DNA from: Wyeomyia smithii
Taxonomy: Eukaryota > Arthropoda > Insecta > Diptera > Culicidae
Direction: 5' to 3'
NCBI RefSeq assembly: GCF_029784165.1
Contig: NC_073696.1
Location: 4,712,001-4,776,000, forward strand
DNA length: 64,000 nt
Translations under genes and position numbers: made by a program
Shown: positions 1-11,015 of the stretch, piece after piece
How positions within the stretch are numbered: position 1 is the stretch's first letter
Layout of the letters: the number at the start of each line of letters is the position of its first letter
The notes under the pieces: generated by a model
Seen by the model: the letters and a program-made list of their open reading frames with translations, nothing else
Databases searched by the model: none
What the model was told of the DNA's origin: nothing

Positions 1-2845
1 TAACAAAAAGGCACAGAATTTTGGGGAGAAATAAAAATGAATTAAAAAAGGAAGATTTCTTTCAAAACTGAAAAATCATAGATTTGCACGGCAATTTAAT
101 ACTATAAATGGGTTTGAACGTAAAAATGAACCAGTAAAAATTGGGGAATTGAAAAAAGTACACCGCTATAATCCGGCATTCGGGAAGGATGGAGTGATTC
201 GAGAGCAATGAAAAGTTTTTTTTGCTGGTAATAACTACGCCATTCACGTTTTCCTGTATGATTCGACAATTTAAGTAATAATTGGTATTGATTTCTAATT
301 TTTTTACTGCTGCTCCAAGAACTGCTAACGTGCGAGAAAATATACAGTATTTTCTAGAGTTTAAAATCTGTCTAGTTTCAAGACGTTTTGAGTATTTTTT
401 TGTGAATAAAATCTGAAATGATCAACAAGAACTAGTGTTTGTTAAATAGTGCTAAAGATAAAAAATAGAACTTTCGCTAAGTCAGTGTGTATGCTTTTTT
501 GTCTGCTGCTGTTGTTTTATTTTCACATCTACCATTAAATAGCATATTTTCGGTAATATGCAAACATTTTCTCAATCTGAGTTGGCTAGAGTGGTTTCCA
601 GCAGAGCTAAAGAGTATATAATTTCACGTTTTTGTTTTTTTATTTCCTAGCAAAATTTATCTTAGCGTTATTAAAGCGCACAAATGACTTCGTCGCGATG
701 CCTAATTGATTTATGTTTATTTTTTAGCTTCTATTTTAAACTTTATAAAACAGTTATTATACATTGTTACATTTTACTGCTGTATAAGTGTTCTTGTTTA
801 CACTGTGTACTGTCATTCTCTCCTCCATATAATCGAGTAAACACTACTTATTGTCGTGATATGACAGTGTTTTTTTTTGTTCATCTTCCTTGAATAATTA
901 TCTCTAAATTACACCTATTATTGTCGTTTTATGTTTCCTTTTTTAGTCGACTCGGCTTCGCAATCACTCTACAGTGCATAAGTACATAGCGTTGGATTTA
1001 CATTCGAACACTAAAAAATTTTAGAACAGTACAAAATAATACTTCGGGATATGTCCGATTTCTGCCAAGAAGATAAGTAGTGGAAAAACAGCTGATACGG
1101 TTTGAATTTTGTACTTTTTTCGATCGGATTTTCGAAACTAGATATACATCCCATTCGATATGTCAAGTTTGACTATACAGGTTTGAAATATTTTATTTTG
1201 ATTTTTACTAATGTCGGAAGAAAAAGAAACAATCGTCAGTCAACTTTGATTGGCCTCACGACCATGAAATGCTCGTTACTCTATTTTTTTTTGTTAATTC
1301 GTCTATACTACTATAGTATGGCTTGTAAAAAAAAGTTCTCTACTCACTGCTGGTTGATGCTAGTTTAATCAATTGCTTACGAGCTAGTTATAGTTGATTA
1401 TAGTTTTGCTTTTGTTAAAATAAATAAATAATTGTTACACACGCACTGGACTGTCAACAAAGTTGCCTTTGAAATTTTAGACTTGATGTTAGGCTACTTG
1501 ACAGCTGCTCAATAATTTATTGTCACTAAGAAAAGGATAGTTTGCTTATTTTGATTTTCATAGTATTTGTTTTCCTCGCCTAATAAAAATTGCCTTTAAT
1601 TTGACTGGTTTTACCGTTTTTTCTTCTTTCGTTTATTCACAGAATGTGTTCGTAATAACTTGTTTCAAAGTTTTTGCGCCATTGCTGACGGCACGCTATG
1701 GCACTACTTTAGTATTTAATGGGCTAAAATGTACGTTAAAGGCTGCTAGCAATGTGGGAACCGAATGTACACTACTAGGCTAAACAAGCACAAATAGACT
1801 TTAATGAAATCGGGTTACAGTTTTATTTAGAAGAGAAAATTCGATGTTGTCTATGTTTTTTTTTTCTGATTCGTTTTTCTTTATATCTCGGAAAAAGGCT
1901 GAAATTCGTGTCAAGGAATTGTTCTTGCTTGTAAACACTTAAGAAAATAAACGCTTTCGAATTCCGACAGAAAATCAATGGATCGATTCCGACAGTTCAG
2001 AATGATATGAATCGAAGCAACCGTTGGCTCTGTTGATAAACATAAGTTGTTCAGTGATGTCGAATTTTATTTGTAAGATAAATTTAGATGAAGATCTGTT
2101 GATCCATCAAACATAAAAGTACCTCCAAAGTGTTTTCACTGAAGATATTGAGTGGTGCTCTGCGTTACATGTTGTGGAAAATGAAATTACACCTAGGAAG
2201 CAGTCGAATACTTCAAAACAAATTGCAAAGTACTTCTCAGGCCTAGTTCAGAAAATTTCTTCAAACGAGAAGCTGGTGAAATTAATATAAAATGTGGTCA
2301 CAACTATGACTTTGAGGCCTGGATTTTACAGGTAAGTTTCTGCAGATTATTTTTTGTAAAAAATTGAACATTTTCATTACCATGTTTAGTAAGAGGGATA
2401 GTAAAAAAATTCGGAAATGTAGCTTTGTAACAGTTTGGAAGGCAAGACTAAAGTAGAAATGCTTTACTATCGGTTGGACTTAAAACAAGATTTACTACTT
2501 GCTCTGTTTGGTTTTACTCATGACCGACATCAAATTATAGACGAGAATCGTGCTTCAATACAAAGATTATGAATTTCTTACTAATGATTACTTTTCCTCT
2601 CGTATCATTAACCGAAGTTTAACTTTAATAGAGGTTTCACGTTAAAAAACTTCATTCACCCAAACGATGTTTTTATTATTATGAAAACTGATACAAACAC
2701 AAATTTAATACATTTTAACTTTTTTCCTCTCACCCTTCGGCACACTTTTAGGAACTGTCAGTAGTGAATTTTGCCTAGTGAGGTGAATATAAGTGAAAAC
2801 ATAGTGTGAGAAGAGTGCTAAGGCTGCAAGTATACCATTAAACAC
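1..2845. other. non-coding AT-rich stretch
   Basis: I see no gene here. Open frames are short (under 90 codons), rich in Phe/Tyr/Leu from T-runs, and carry no recognisable domain. There are no tRNA boxes and no long inverted repeats. It is probably intergenic DNA downstream of the transporter gene, or decayed repeat. Confidence 0.5.
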
Positions 2846-3637
2846 AAAGCTATAAAGCTATGCAGCTTTTTTTCATCACGGAATAGTTGGCTATGAACTA
2901 TTCGGTCATGACCAAGGGGGTGAAGTCAAGCACCTTTATCGTAACTCAATATGGCGTCGTTTGTTTACGATAATAAGGAGAGAGCAGCTATCTGTTGTAA
3001 TTTTGAATATTCTACTCGATACATCCAACTCAGCGATGTTTTCTTCAAACTACAAACTTGGAACAGCATATTTGTAATTTACAATCAGATGTGCAAAAGC
3101 GGCGAGAACACTGATTCCTGCTTTTGTTTGGCTTCCAGAAGCGAGCAGATTTAATAATTTGCAGATGGAGATAATCCTGCACCACCGACGTTTTTTTGTT
3201 CAATCGTGGGGAATCTTGGAAATTAAACTATTAGTATGTTTTTTACACAATACGAGCTGCATTATTCACATGTGAGTTGAGAATCCACCTTTACTATATG
3301 CAAAATTGCGACTGTTTTATTCACCTGTGAGTTTAAATTTAACCTTGACTCCACGCAAAATGAACGGATGAACTAAAAAGCGCATTTTTCTTCAGATCAC
3401 AAAACATGTTCAATACTCAGAAACAATAACTTAACAAACAAACTCGAAAATCTAGCTGCTAACGCGGTTATCAACTCTATTGCTTGCGCATGCGAGGAAA
3501 CGTCAAAGCACCAACGGTTGGTGCCAATAGTAGGCGATGTTGGGTACGCTGGTTTAATAGGCAATCTGACAGCCACTTCTACCCCCTGGTCATGACGGAT
3601 TAGTTCAGAGTCTCTATGTTATAGCTTTTGACAGTAC
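2846..3637. mobile_element. non-autonomous TIR element (MITE-like)
   Basis: The left arm (about 2846-2925) and right arm (about 3567-3637) are imperfect inverted copies of one another. They share the block GGTCATGACC/GGTCATGACG, a CCCCCT/AGGGGG run, and AAGCTATA at the outer ends. The interior holds a two-fold local repeat (about 3245-3300 and 3310-3355) and one 67-codon open frame that matches nothing I know. No transposase is visible, so this is a MITE-like element or a deleted DNA transposon. The ends are approximate and no target-site duplication was identified. Confidence 0.5.
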
Positions 3638-3639
3638 AA

Positions 3640-4154
3640 TCCCGCGCTATACCGTTATAGTGCATGCTTTTGAGCCATAGGTGTCAAAGGGAACTATGTC
3701 ATAGTTTTCTTGCTTCGTGTGGCAGCACTTTCAAGAATGAGAATAAAGCTGCTATTATTTGTTTTCGAAGTAATCTACACGATCTATAAGCGGTTTTTAT
3801 AATCTCTTGAAAAAATGTTGAGCTCAAGTCGTTGTTGAGCTCTTTGACAGGTTTGTTATTCTCCTCAAAATGTGGAAAAGCAGAGTGAATATTCAACGCT
3901 CACTTCTTTCCCAGCATGAGCGCTGCGTGTTACAATTTTTTGCATCACACTTTTTTAATTCTGCTTTGTGCTAATTTTCTGCCGCTCGCAGAAAAATTAA
4001 TACACTTGCTGCTTACATTGCACAGCTGAGCAAAGCAACATGGTAAAAAACTCTAAACATTACACGTTACGTACATTATTTTCTCATTTAAACTTCAGTT
4101 GCTTCTGATGTAAACTACGATTTTGTTTGGAATTTACGTGCAACATCATTCAAA
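3640..4154. other. non-coding stretch
   Basis: No gene or clear repeat was recognised. The 65-codon minus-strand frame at 3699-3896 has no recognisable features and is not treated as coding. Confidence 0.4.
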
Positions 4155-4366
4155 TCCCAGATGGTCTCGAGCTACGATGCTGGCCTTACGAGCCAGTCGT
4201 CGTTGGATCAAGTCTCCGCTCGGGAAAGACTGTTAGTGTCAGTAGGATCGTAGCACTAGCCCCGCAATTGTCATGTACACTAATAAGTCGGCTGCGAAGT
4301 CTGTGTATAAATAAACAGAAGGTCAAGTTCCGAATCGGAATGTAGCACCAAAGCTTTGCTTTATCA
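4155..4366 (+). repeat. tRNA-derived SINE, copy 1
   Basis: The 5' part looks like a tRNA. It has a box A-like TGGTCTCGAGC at about 4163, an anticodon-arm-like stem CTGGC/GCCAG enclosing a 7-nt loop with TAC, and a degenerate box B near 4212. The tRNA-like head is followed by a non-tRNA body ending near GTAGCACCAAAGCTTTGC. The same head and body, in the same order, occur on the opposite strand at about 45066-45264. This makes it one dispersed Pol III-type SINE family rather than a gene. The 72-codon plus-strand frame inside it is incidental. It resembles mosquito tRNA-type SINEs in design; the family name is not assigned. Confidence 0.75.
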
Positions 4367-4369
4367 TTC

Positions 4370-4900
4370 AAACTTGTGTGAAATATTATGGAATTTTGTA
4401 TCATAATCGATGGAAGCAATTTTTAATATTCTTTTTGCTTTTTTTCTAACTGTGAAGAAAGGTTTTTTTTGTTGGGTTTTAGCCACCGCGACCATATCTA
4501 TTAGATAAATTTAGCATTGAAGAGAGGTTAATGCGTCACCATTCAAAGAGCAAACATACGTGACGGGCGGTTGGATTATTTTTTTTTTCAGTTCCAAGAT
4601 ACAAATCAAACAACGCAATCTACTTTCCTACTTAGATACTCTCCTCATTTGATATATGCTTAAAAGACACACAGTTAAAGCACTGCAGTTAGTGTGAGAC
4701 AGCTCACGCCAGATTATTCTTCCTTTCGAGAGATATTTCAGATTCCACTGCCACGTTTTTTGCGATCTACTCAGATACACACGATTCGCTGCTCTCTTCG
4801 AGCAAGCGCGTCGCTTCGCCCACCAGTGTGAGCGCAGTTGTTTCCGCAGTGGAAGATATTCTCCTACACGCTAGTGATTCTCTTAGGAGAAATGACACGT
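4370..4900. other. non-coding stretch
   Basis: No ORF or structured repeat was recognised. The stretch is locally less AT-rich (about 4740-4870) but has no coding signal that I can support. Confidence 0.4.
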
Positions 4901-4904
4901 GTGG

Positions 4905-6190
4905 CCACAGGTCCAAAATTAAGTTCAAAATCACCGAAAAGTGCTTCTGAAGCCGGGCAAAGCAAAAATTTGAAAATTATGCAATATTGAACTACAATCG
5001 ACAGAAAAAATCCGAGCTAAGAAAATGATCCCAAATTGAGCTCAAAAGCGTCGAATAGTGTGCAAAATGCCAGATATAACCACAATAGAAAATGATTTCG
5101 AGTTGAGCTCAGAATCGCCGAAAAGCTTGTAAAGTTCGGAAAAAATGAAATTGAGCTCAGAAAATGATCCCAAATTGAGCTCAATAGCATCGTAAAGTGC
5201 TTCTAAAGATGAGTAAAAGCCAAACTAGAAAATGATCCGAAATTGAACAAAGAATCGCAGAATAGTACAGAATCGCCAAGCAGTGCTTCTGAAGGCCACA
5301 TAAAACAAACTTGAGCTCTGAGATAAATGCTTTTAAGGCCAAAAAAGCTCAGCCGTTCAGCTATATAAGTTTTTAATATCATCTAAAAGATCTGCATTTT
5401 CTAAGAAAAACGTGATTTAAATTTTTTTTCTATCGTAGTCCTTCGCCTTTTAAATCACGGTTTAAAACTGTTCGAAATCTGCTCGAAATCGCTACAATGA
5501 CATTTCGTCCATATACCAACTGTCATTGTAACGATTTAGAGCGAATTTTTATTCTTCATTTAAAAATCGAAGGATAATGATATAAAGTTTAAAAATATCA
5601 CGTTTTGATCAGAAAATCACACTCTTTCAGATGATATATAAAAATTGTAAACCCGTGAATAGCAACCCAATTAAGCTCAGAATCTCCGGAAAGTGCTTCT
5701 AAAGGTTAGAAAAAATAATATTGAGCTCACGAATTGAGCTCAAAAGCGTCGAAAAGTGCTTCAGGAGGCCAGAAAATCCAAAAAATGGTTCCAAATTTAA
5801 CACAGAATTGCTGGAAACTGCTACTGAAAACCAAAAAATGTAGATAAACAAGCTCAGAAACGTCGAAAAATGCTTCTTAGACCTACAGAAAGCCAAAATA
5901 GAAAATGCTTCCGAATTGAGCTCACGATCTCCGTGAAATGCTTCTAAAGGCAAAAAAGACAAAATTGAGCTCCGAAAATAGTCAGAAATTGAGCTCAAAA
6001 GCGTTGAAAAGTGCTTCAGAAGATCAGAAAAATCAAAATAGGAAATGATTTTAAGTTGAGCTCAGAATCACCTAAAAGTGCTTATAAAAGCCAGAAGAAG
6101 CCAAAATAGAAAATGATCTTAAGTTGAGCTCAGAATCGCCGGAAAGTGATTCTACAGGCAAAAAAAAAGAATAAAAATTGATCTCAGAAA
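4905..6190. repeat. degenerate ~68 bp tandem array (GAGCTCA-rich)
   Basis: Many head-to-tail degenerate copies of a unit contain GAAAATGAT, TTGAGCTCA, GAATCGCCG and AAAGTGCTTCT in that order. Clear unit starts lie near 5022, 5088, 5159 and 5228, giving spacings of 66, 71 and 69 bp. Further units lie at 5650-6170. A foldback insertion splits the array at about 5361-5653. Frames of up to 99 codons on the minus strand across the array arise from the repeat and are not genes. Confidence 0.8.
5361..5653. mobile_element. foldback MITE inserted in the tandem array
   Basis: The two halves are inverted copies of each other. AGATCT...AACGTGAT on the left (from 5388) pairs with ATCACGTT...CAGAT on the right (to about 5633), and TATATAAG...ATCATCT pairs with AGATGATATATA. 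A shorter nested hairpin sits at the centre (CGCTACAATGACA against TGTCATTGTAACG). The element breaks the ~68 bp array, whose units resume on both sides, so it inserted after the array formed. It has no coding capacity. Confidence 0.65.
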
Positions 6191-6199
6191 ATGAGTTTG

Positions 6200-7860
6200 T
6201 CTTAAAAATTTGGGTAGAAACAGTTTGAAGTGTATTGTTTATGCCGTTATCCGGAAAGTAACGCGAATTGGTTTGCGCAAGCACCTGAAAAATCGTCAAC
6301 GCTCTCATCGGGACATCGGGAAACAACTCGGACTCGTACAATCAACGGTAAGTCGGGTGAATAAACGTTACTACGAAGCTGTGAGCATAGACCGGAAGGA
6401 GAAATGGGGTCAGAATGGATGTTCTATTAGTGATCAGGATCACAAGCCTGTTGTGGAAGTGTTTACGCCGAATCCCAATGCTTCGGGCAGAGAGTGGCCA
6501 GAAAATTGAATCTGTCCAATTTTTTCGTTCAGAGAGCCAAGGATCACGAGAGATTACTCATACGAAGTGCAGAAGGCTCCAAGTCCTGACGGTGGGAAAG
6601 TCACGAGCCCGGAAACTGTACACACAGATGCTAACGAAGCTCATGGATGATGAGACTTACGTCAAGGCGAACTTCCTGTAGCTCCCGGGGCTACTGTTCT
6701 TGGCTGCCAAGCACAAGTTTGATGTTCCGGAGGAAATAGGCGGGCAGTAACATTCAAAGTTTCCCAATAAAAACCTGATTTGGCAAGCAGATCGCTAATG
6801 TGGCAAAACGAGTGCGCCGTACGTGACTACCGGGACTGTAATCGGGGAGATCTACCTAAAGGAGTGTCTACAGAAGCGTTTGCATTCTCTGTTGAAGCAA
6901 CACGAATGACCTAGGATCTTCCGGCCGGGTCTAGCTTCGTGCCACTATTCGAATTATGTCATGGAGTGGTACGAGGCCAACGTGGTCACTTTCGTACCCA
7001 AGGAGTGCACCAGAACTAAGGCTAAGGGTGCTTATTACGGGAGTCACTTCACGGTGAAATATATTTCACTCTCACGCTCACTTCACTTTTTTAGACCTAT
7101 TCCCGAATCCACCTCAAATCACCTCTGTGGAGTGAGATTGACAGTGAAGTGAAATTGAGAATAGAACAAGTGAAATGAGATTGTTTCCCAGCTCAAAAAT
7201 CTGTAAGTCCCAGAAAGTGTTTTTTTTTTAAGATAACACCAAATCTTGACGTGTTCTGCATTTCTAAGACATTTGGCATCAAAAAAAATGTTTTTTTTTT
7301 GGTATCGAAAATTTCCTGAACTAGTTTGCATTTTTTTCATCGGGCAAAAAATGAAAATTTGACCGCTTTAAGGCACGGATCAAATTCTGATTCGTTTCGT
7401 TACTGAAGAATAAATCCAATATTTACCATTAGATCACAAATCAATCAACTTTAAGACTTATGGCATCTTCGTGGAATCATTTCACCGTTCAAAATGGTCG
7501 TGAAATAATTCCACGTGAAACGTTCCCGTTCCCGTTCTCACTTCACTGATATGACACCCATAATAACCCAGATTCCGCGGCAGATGTCACTTTGCGACGT
7601 TTTTCTCACTTACGTGAGTCCCGTAATAGGATTTTGTTCACTTCACTCTGATTTCACCGTGAAGTGACTCCCGTAATAAGCACCAAGATGAAGTGAGCAT
7701 TATGAAAGCATCCCTAGGAGGTCAAATCTGTGAATGATATGAAGAAAAACGGGTTTACGTACAGAAAAAGCTGCAGCCAGATGTACAAAACCTAGTGTGT
7801 GGAGTTAAACATAAGGTGCGAGCGTACGGTTATGGCATTTCAATATTCATCGTCGACAGC
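6200..7860 (+). pseudogene. Tc1/mariner-family transposase relic 1, split by a MITE
   Basis: Fragments in different frames match a Tc1-like DDE transposase in the expected order. First comes an N-terminal helix-turn-helix region (6270-6380, with RSHRDIGKQLGLVQSTVSR), then the first catalytic block LMDDETYVKANF (about 6640-6680). A block equivalent to WPDLASCHY follows at about 6925, where the catalytic Asp is Gly (RPGLASCHY). Then comes EWYEANVVTFVPKE (6963-7010), and C-terminal pieces resume at 7685-7840. Several frameshifts and stops, the lost Asp, and a 658 bp insertion at 7027-7684 make it non-functional. The terminal repeats of this copy were not found. Confidence 0.75.
7027..7684. mobile_element. 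MITE with 34 bp perfect TIRs, nested in Tc1 relic
   Basis: Bases 7027-7060 are the exact reverse complement of 7651-7684 (34 bp; the outer end reads GGTGCTTATTACGGGAGTC). AAG flanks both sides (7024-7026 and 7685-7687), compatible with a 3 bp target duplication. The transposase relic is interrupted exactly here: homology to its catalytic domain stops before 7027 and the C-terminal part resumes after 7684. The interior has no coding capacity. Part of it (about 7240-7290) resembles, in inverted orientation, the tandem repeat at 21.0-21.5 kb. Confidence 0.85.
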
Positions 7861-7895
7861 AGCGCCAGTGTACATGCATGTGTCAAGTTGGGAAC

Positions 7896-9200
7896 TAAGG
7901 AATGTTCATTTTATAAAACGGACATTTTGAATAGACGATAAAAACTAAACATTAACTCCAAATTTGATGAATCTTCCTTTATCGTGTAGTTGAGTTTGTT
8001 GACATTGTGCCGGTGTTTTGGTTTTGGTGTCGGAACGGTTAAGTTTCGGAAAATGGCACGAATCGATCAAGATACTCGTTTTTTGATTGTTCAAAAGTAC
8101 TGTTCCGAGGGACTATCCTGTAGAAATATTGCAAAACTTGTGAAAAGGTCTAAGTCTACTGTGTACCAGATCATCAGAAAGTTTGGAGAACACGATTCTC
8201 TTGAAGATTTGCCAAGATCCAAAACCAGAAAAGGTGCGGCTATTCCACAAATCGAGCAGAAGTGTGTGGAGCTTTTACTGTCCAATGAATGTGACTCTGT
8301 GCGAAAAATTGCTTAAAAACTCAGAGTTAGTATAGGAACGGTTCAAAATATCAAACGAAGGAATAATATCAGAACCTACAAAAAACAGAAGACACCGAAA
8401 CGGACCGAGGAACAGCATGAACGGGCAAAGGAACGATGTCAGAGGTTTGATAGGATACTGAAAAAGCAATGAAACTGTTGCATTTTAATGGATGACGAGA
8501 CATACTGAAAACTGGACGCAACAACACTTCCGGGGCCACAATTTTTCAATTCTATTGTAGGTAGGGAAGTACCAGATGTAAAACGATCGATTAGAATGGA
8601 CAAGTTTGGTAAGAAAGTGCTTGTATGACAAGCTTTTTGTTCTTGTGGAAAAAAAAGTTTGCCATATTTCACAATAGGAACCATAAGCGCTCAGAATTAC
8701 CGGAAGGAGTGCATTCAAAAACGTCTTGTTGCTGTGTATCGTCAACACAAGACCCCACCAATGTTCTGGCCAGACCTTGCATCCGCCCACTACGCTGCTG
8801 CCACTCTTGAAATGCTGAAGAAATATACGATTAAATTCGTCGAAGAGGCGAATAATCCACCAAATTGTCCAGAGCTACGTCCGGTTGAACGCTATTGGGT
8901 AATTATCAAGCGGTATCTTCGAAAGGATGGTAGAGAAGCACAGTCAATTGATGAGTTCAAGAAAATGTGGTCATCTGCAAGCCGAAAAGTTAAGCCAGAA
9001 ACTGTAAAGAGGCTTATGAGTGGAGTTCGAGGGAAAGTTCACCAGTTTTATAGTTAGATGAACTGAGTTAGGTTTTACATTTTGTACTTTTTGTTGAAAA
9101 ATAAACCTTCATTTTGCAAAAAGCCGTCTAGAAATTGCTTGAAAAATAATAAAGATATCACCAAAACAAAGTGTCCGTTTGATAAAATGAACAGTCCTTA
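7896..9200 (+). mobile_element. Tc1-like DNA transposon, 1.3 kb
   Basis: Imperfect terminal inverted repeats of about 35 bp (about 7898-7932 and 9164-9198; shared core GTTCATTTTAT, then ACGGACA) flank a transposase relic. TA dinucleotides at the outer ends (7896-7897 and 9199-9200) fit the TA target duplication of this superfamily. The length of about 1.3 kb is usual for Tc1 elements. The transposase inside is inactivated (separate entry). Confidence 0.85.
7990..9057 (+). pseudogene. Tc1-like transposase (inactivated)
   Basis: This is a DDE transposase of the IS630/Tc1/mariner superfamily, which would cut and paste its own element at TA sites. The order is complete. An N-terminal helix-turn-helix (from MARIDQDTRFLI at 8053, with SCRNIAKLVKRSKSTVYQI) comes first. 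The catalytic triad blocks follow: MDDETY at about 8488, WPDLASAHY at about 8770 and PPNCPELRPVERYW at about 8860-8900. The third block's NCPELRPVE fits a DDxE-type active site. Four in-frame stops (about 8314, 8470, 8506 and 8626) break it, yet the reading frame is otherwise largely kept, so decay is moderate. The C-terminus ends with VHQFYS at 9054. Confidence 0.85.
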
Positions 9201-9317
9201 CAAAAAATGTGTGAAATTGTATGCAGCGGTGAGTTGTCACGCGACGACTGTTATTTGACTGGAAATTTCGATCGTTGATCGTTTTTTGAAGCGATGCAAT
9301 ACCTTTGATGTCATTAT

Positions 9318-9441
9318 GGGTGTTTATGTCGAGCTCGTATACAAATACCCAGCCGTAAAAATACTCTCCTGCATTGACGAGTAATTGAAGATACACAGTT
9401 TACGGCTGGTTATTTGTATACAAGCTCGATGTGAAGACCCC
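9318..9441. repeat. 124 bp hairpin MITE
   Basis: The arms at about 9318-9359 and 9395-9441 are near-perfect inverted copies (shared GTATACAAATA, CAGCCGTAAA, and GAGCTC/GAGCTT) around a spacer of roughly 35 bp. It has no ORF. The outer ends read GGGTGTTTATG and, inverted, GGGGTCTTCAC. Confidence 0.6.
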
Positions 9442-10278
9442 TATTATTTTGTTGTCGTCAATCTCGGAAAATAATAATTTCAAACTTGACAACAGTTGTG
9501 TTATAGCTGAGACAAACTATAATATCGAACAAACAGTTCCGTCAGACACTGAATTCCATCCTTTCTCTGAGGTTCAGCTGGTTGTTAAGCTATCCGAAAG
9601 CCTCTACTCGCGAACAAGCAAAGACGAAGCTACGCCAATCTTGCTTAAATTTTCGTTTTTCTTTCTCCTAACCTGTATAACTGCATCATCCTATTCTTTA
9701 ATCAATACTCCTTTGTGCGTTTAACGGATCTATATGTACAGTGTTTTTTTTTTCGTTTGTTTGTTTTTTCTTCTCCCTAATATTGAATAGTTTCGAACTT
9801 AAAATTCAGCTCACTCGACCGCGCTCTTGCACATCTCCGTGTGGGAAGCGGGTTTACTTTCTAGGTAGATTTAGTATCAATTAAATAGCAATTGTTTGCT
9901 GTCGTGTAAGTACGGTTTCCTTTCGATTTCAAACGTATGTACAAGTGTCAAACAAAATAAATTTTAAGCAACAATTTCGTTTATAGCGTAAACATCATCA
10001 CTCGGTTGCATTCGTCATCTAAACGCGCCATAAACTTACTTAGGAACATTTAAACGTTTTACGCACACATCATCAACTCTCTCTCTCGCACTCGCCAGCA
10101 TTCTTCTACGATAAGCACCCGGAATAATGTACGGTCTAGATACCTACATAAGTAATCGTTTAAGGGGGAAATTGCAAACGCCACGCAGCTGCTGCTAGGT
10201 AAGCAAATATCGGCAAAGCAAGGTAGCGCCAGGGCCCATTAAATACTATACTAGATACTCTACGTGCGTTCCCATATC
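9442..10278 (-). other. likely 3' UTR of the transporter gene
   Basis: This lies directly downstream (minus strand) of the transporter stop codon at 10279-10281. No other gene is visible. An ATTAAA-type poly(A) signal on the minus strand (TTTAAT on the plus strand near 9697) is a possible 3' end. The extent is inferred only; no transcript data were available. Confidence 0.3.
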
Positions 10279-10431
10279 TCATCGATTTATCGTGAGCGTT
10301 CGCACGTACTTCGGGTCCATCTCCTCCAGGTCGCGGCCCTTGGTTTCCGGCACGACCATGATCACGAAGAACAGCCCGGCACAGGATATGCACGCATACA
10401 GCCAGAACGTCCCGTGCAATCCGAAGAGACT
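10279..10431 (-). CDS. sugar (trehalose-type) transporter, last coding exon
   Basis: This is the final exon of the minus-strand SLC2/MFS transporter. The acceptor AG lies at 10432-10433, the reading frame enters in phase 0, and the stop TGA is at 10281-10279. It encodes 50 residues. They form the last transmembrane helix (WLYACISCAGLFFVIMVVP) followed by PETKGRDLEEMD. PETKG is the C-terminal signature of the sugar-porter family, positioned at the cytoplasmic end of helix 12. The C-terminus is short, ending VRTLTINR. The preceding intron is 61 bp (10432-10492). Confidence 0.93.
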   Translation of the reverse strand, partial: SLFGLHGTFWLYACISCAGLFFVIMVVPETKGRDLEEMDPKYVRTLTINR

Positions 10432-10492
10432 CTGAAAATCATGGATTTATTAGAAAACTTTACCCAGTTAGTCAGAATTCCACTCTACTCAC

Positions 10493-10959
10493 CTGGAAAT
10501 CCATGAATGTTTTCACCCCGAGGAAGGCGCAGAAATAGCTGAAGCTGGTAGCGATCGAGCTACCGATGCCCCGATACTCAAGTGGAAATAGCTCACCGAC
10601 CAGAAGCCACGAGATGGGCGAGATTCCCAGCGAGAAGGCTACCGTGAACACCAGAACACACAGCAAAGGGATCCAGTCGTTGTTGCCGACCGGTGCATCC
10701 AGATCGTAGTTGACGCTCGCGAGCAGTTTATTCGTGTGACCATAGTAAACGAACGAACCGAAGCTGGCCAGGGCAAGTGACATGAACACACTGCTTACGA
10801 TGAGCAGCGGAATGCGACCTACGGTGTCGATCAGCAGACCGGACAGCATCGAGGCCAAGAGCTGCACGAAACCGACCGCTATGGCCGCACCGTGGGGGTT
10901 CATACCGGCGAATGTTTTGCTGAAAATTGTTACCGCGTAGAAGTTGAACGAATTGGCAC
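10493..10959 (-). CDS. sugar (trehalose-type) transporter, exon with TM 7-11
   Basis: The exon is bounded by acceptor AG at 10960-10961 and donor GT at 10491-10492, entering in phase 1 and leaving in phase 0. It reads NSFNFYAVTIFSKTFAG and continues through helices 7b-11. Family signatures are DTVGRIPLL (the GR motif of the loop between helices 8 and 9) and GELFPLEYRG (the ExxPxxxR motif between helices 10 and 11), preceded by SLGISPISWLLVGE. The protein should be a multi-pass plasma-membrane carrier. Facilitated trehalose or hexose transport is inferred from family resemblance, not shown. Confidence 0.93.
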
Positions 10960-11015
10960 CTGAAACGAAAGTTTAAATTAGAGTCGGTAAGTCACCTCTA
11001 ACCAGAGACACGTAC

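Noticed and set aside
2951..3154. 67-codon Cys-containing frame
   Set aside because: It lies inside a TIR element, is short and matches no family I know.
5699..6341. Two minus-strand frames of 89-99 codons
   Set aside because: They translate the ~68 bp tandem array and repeat with it; no conserved start or domain.
8485..8790. 101-codon minus-strand frame
   Set aside because: Antisense to the Tc1-like transposase catalytic region, which explains its length.
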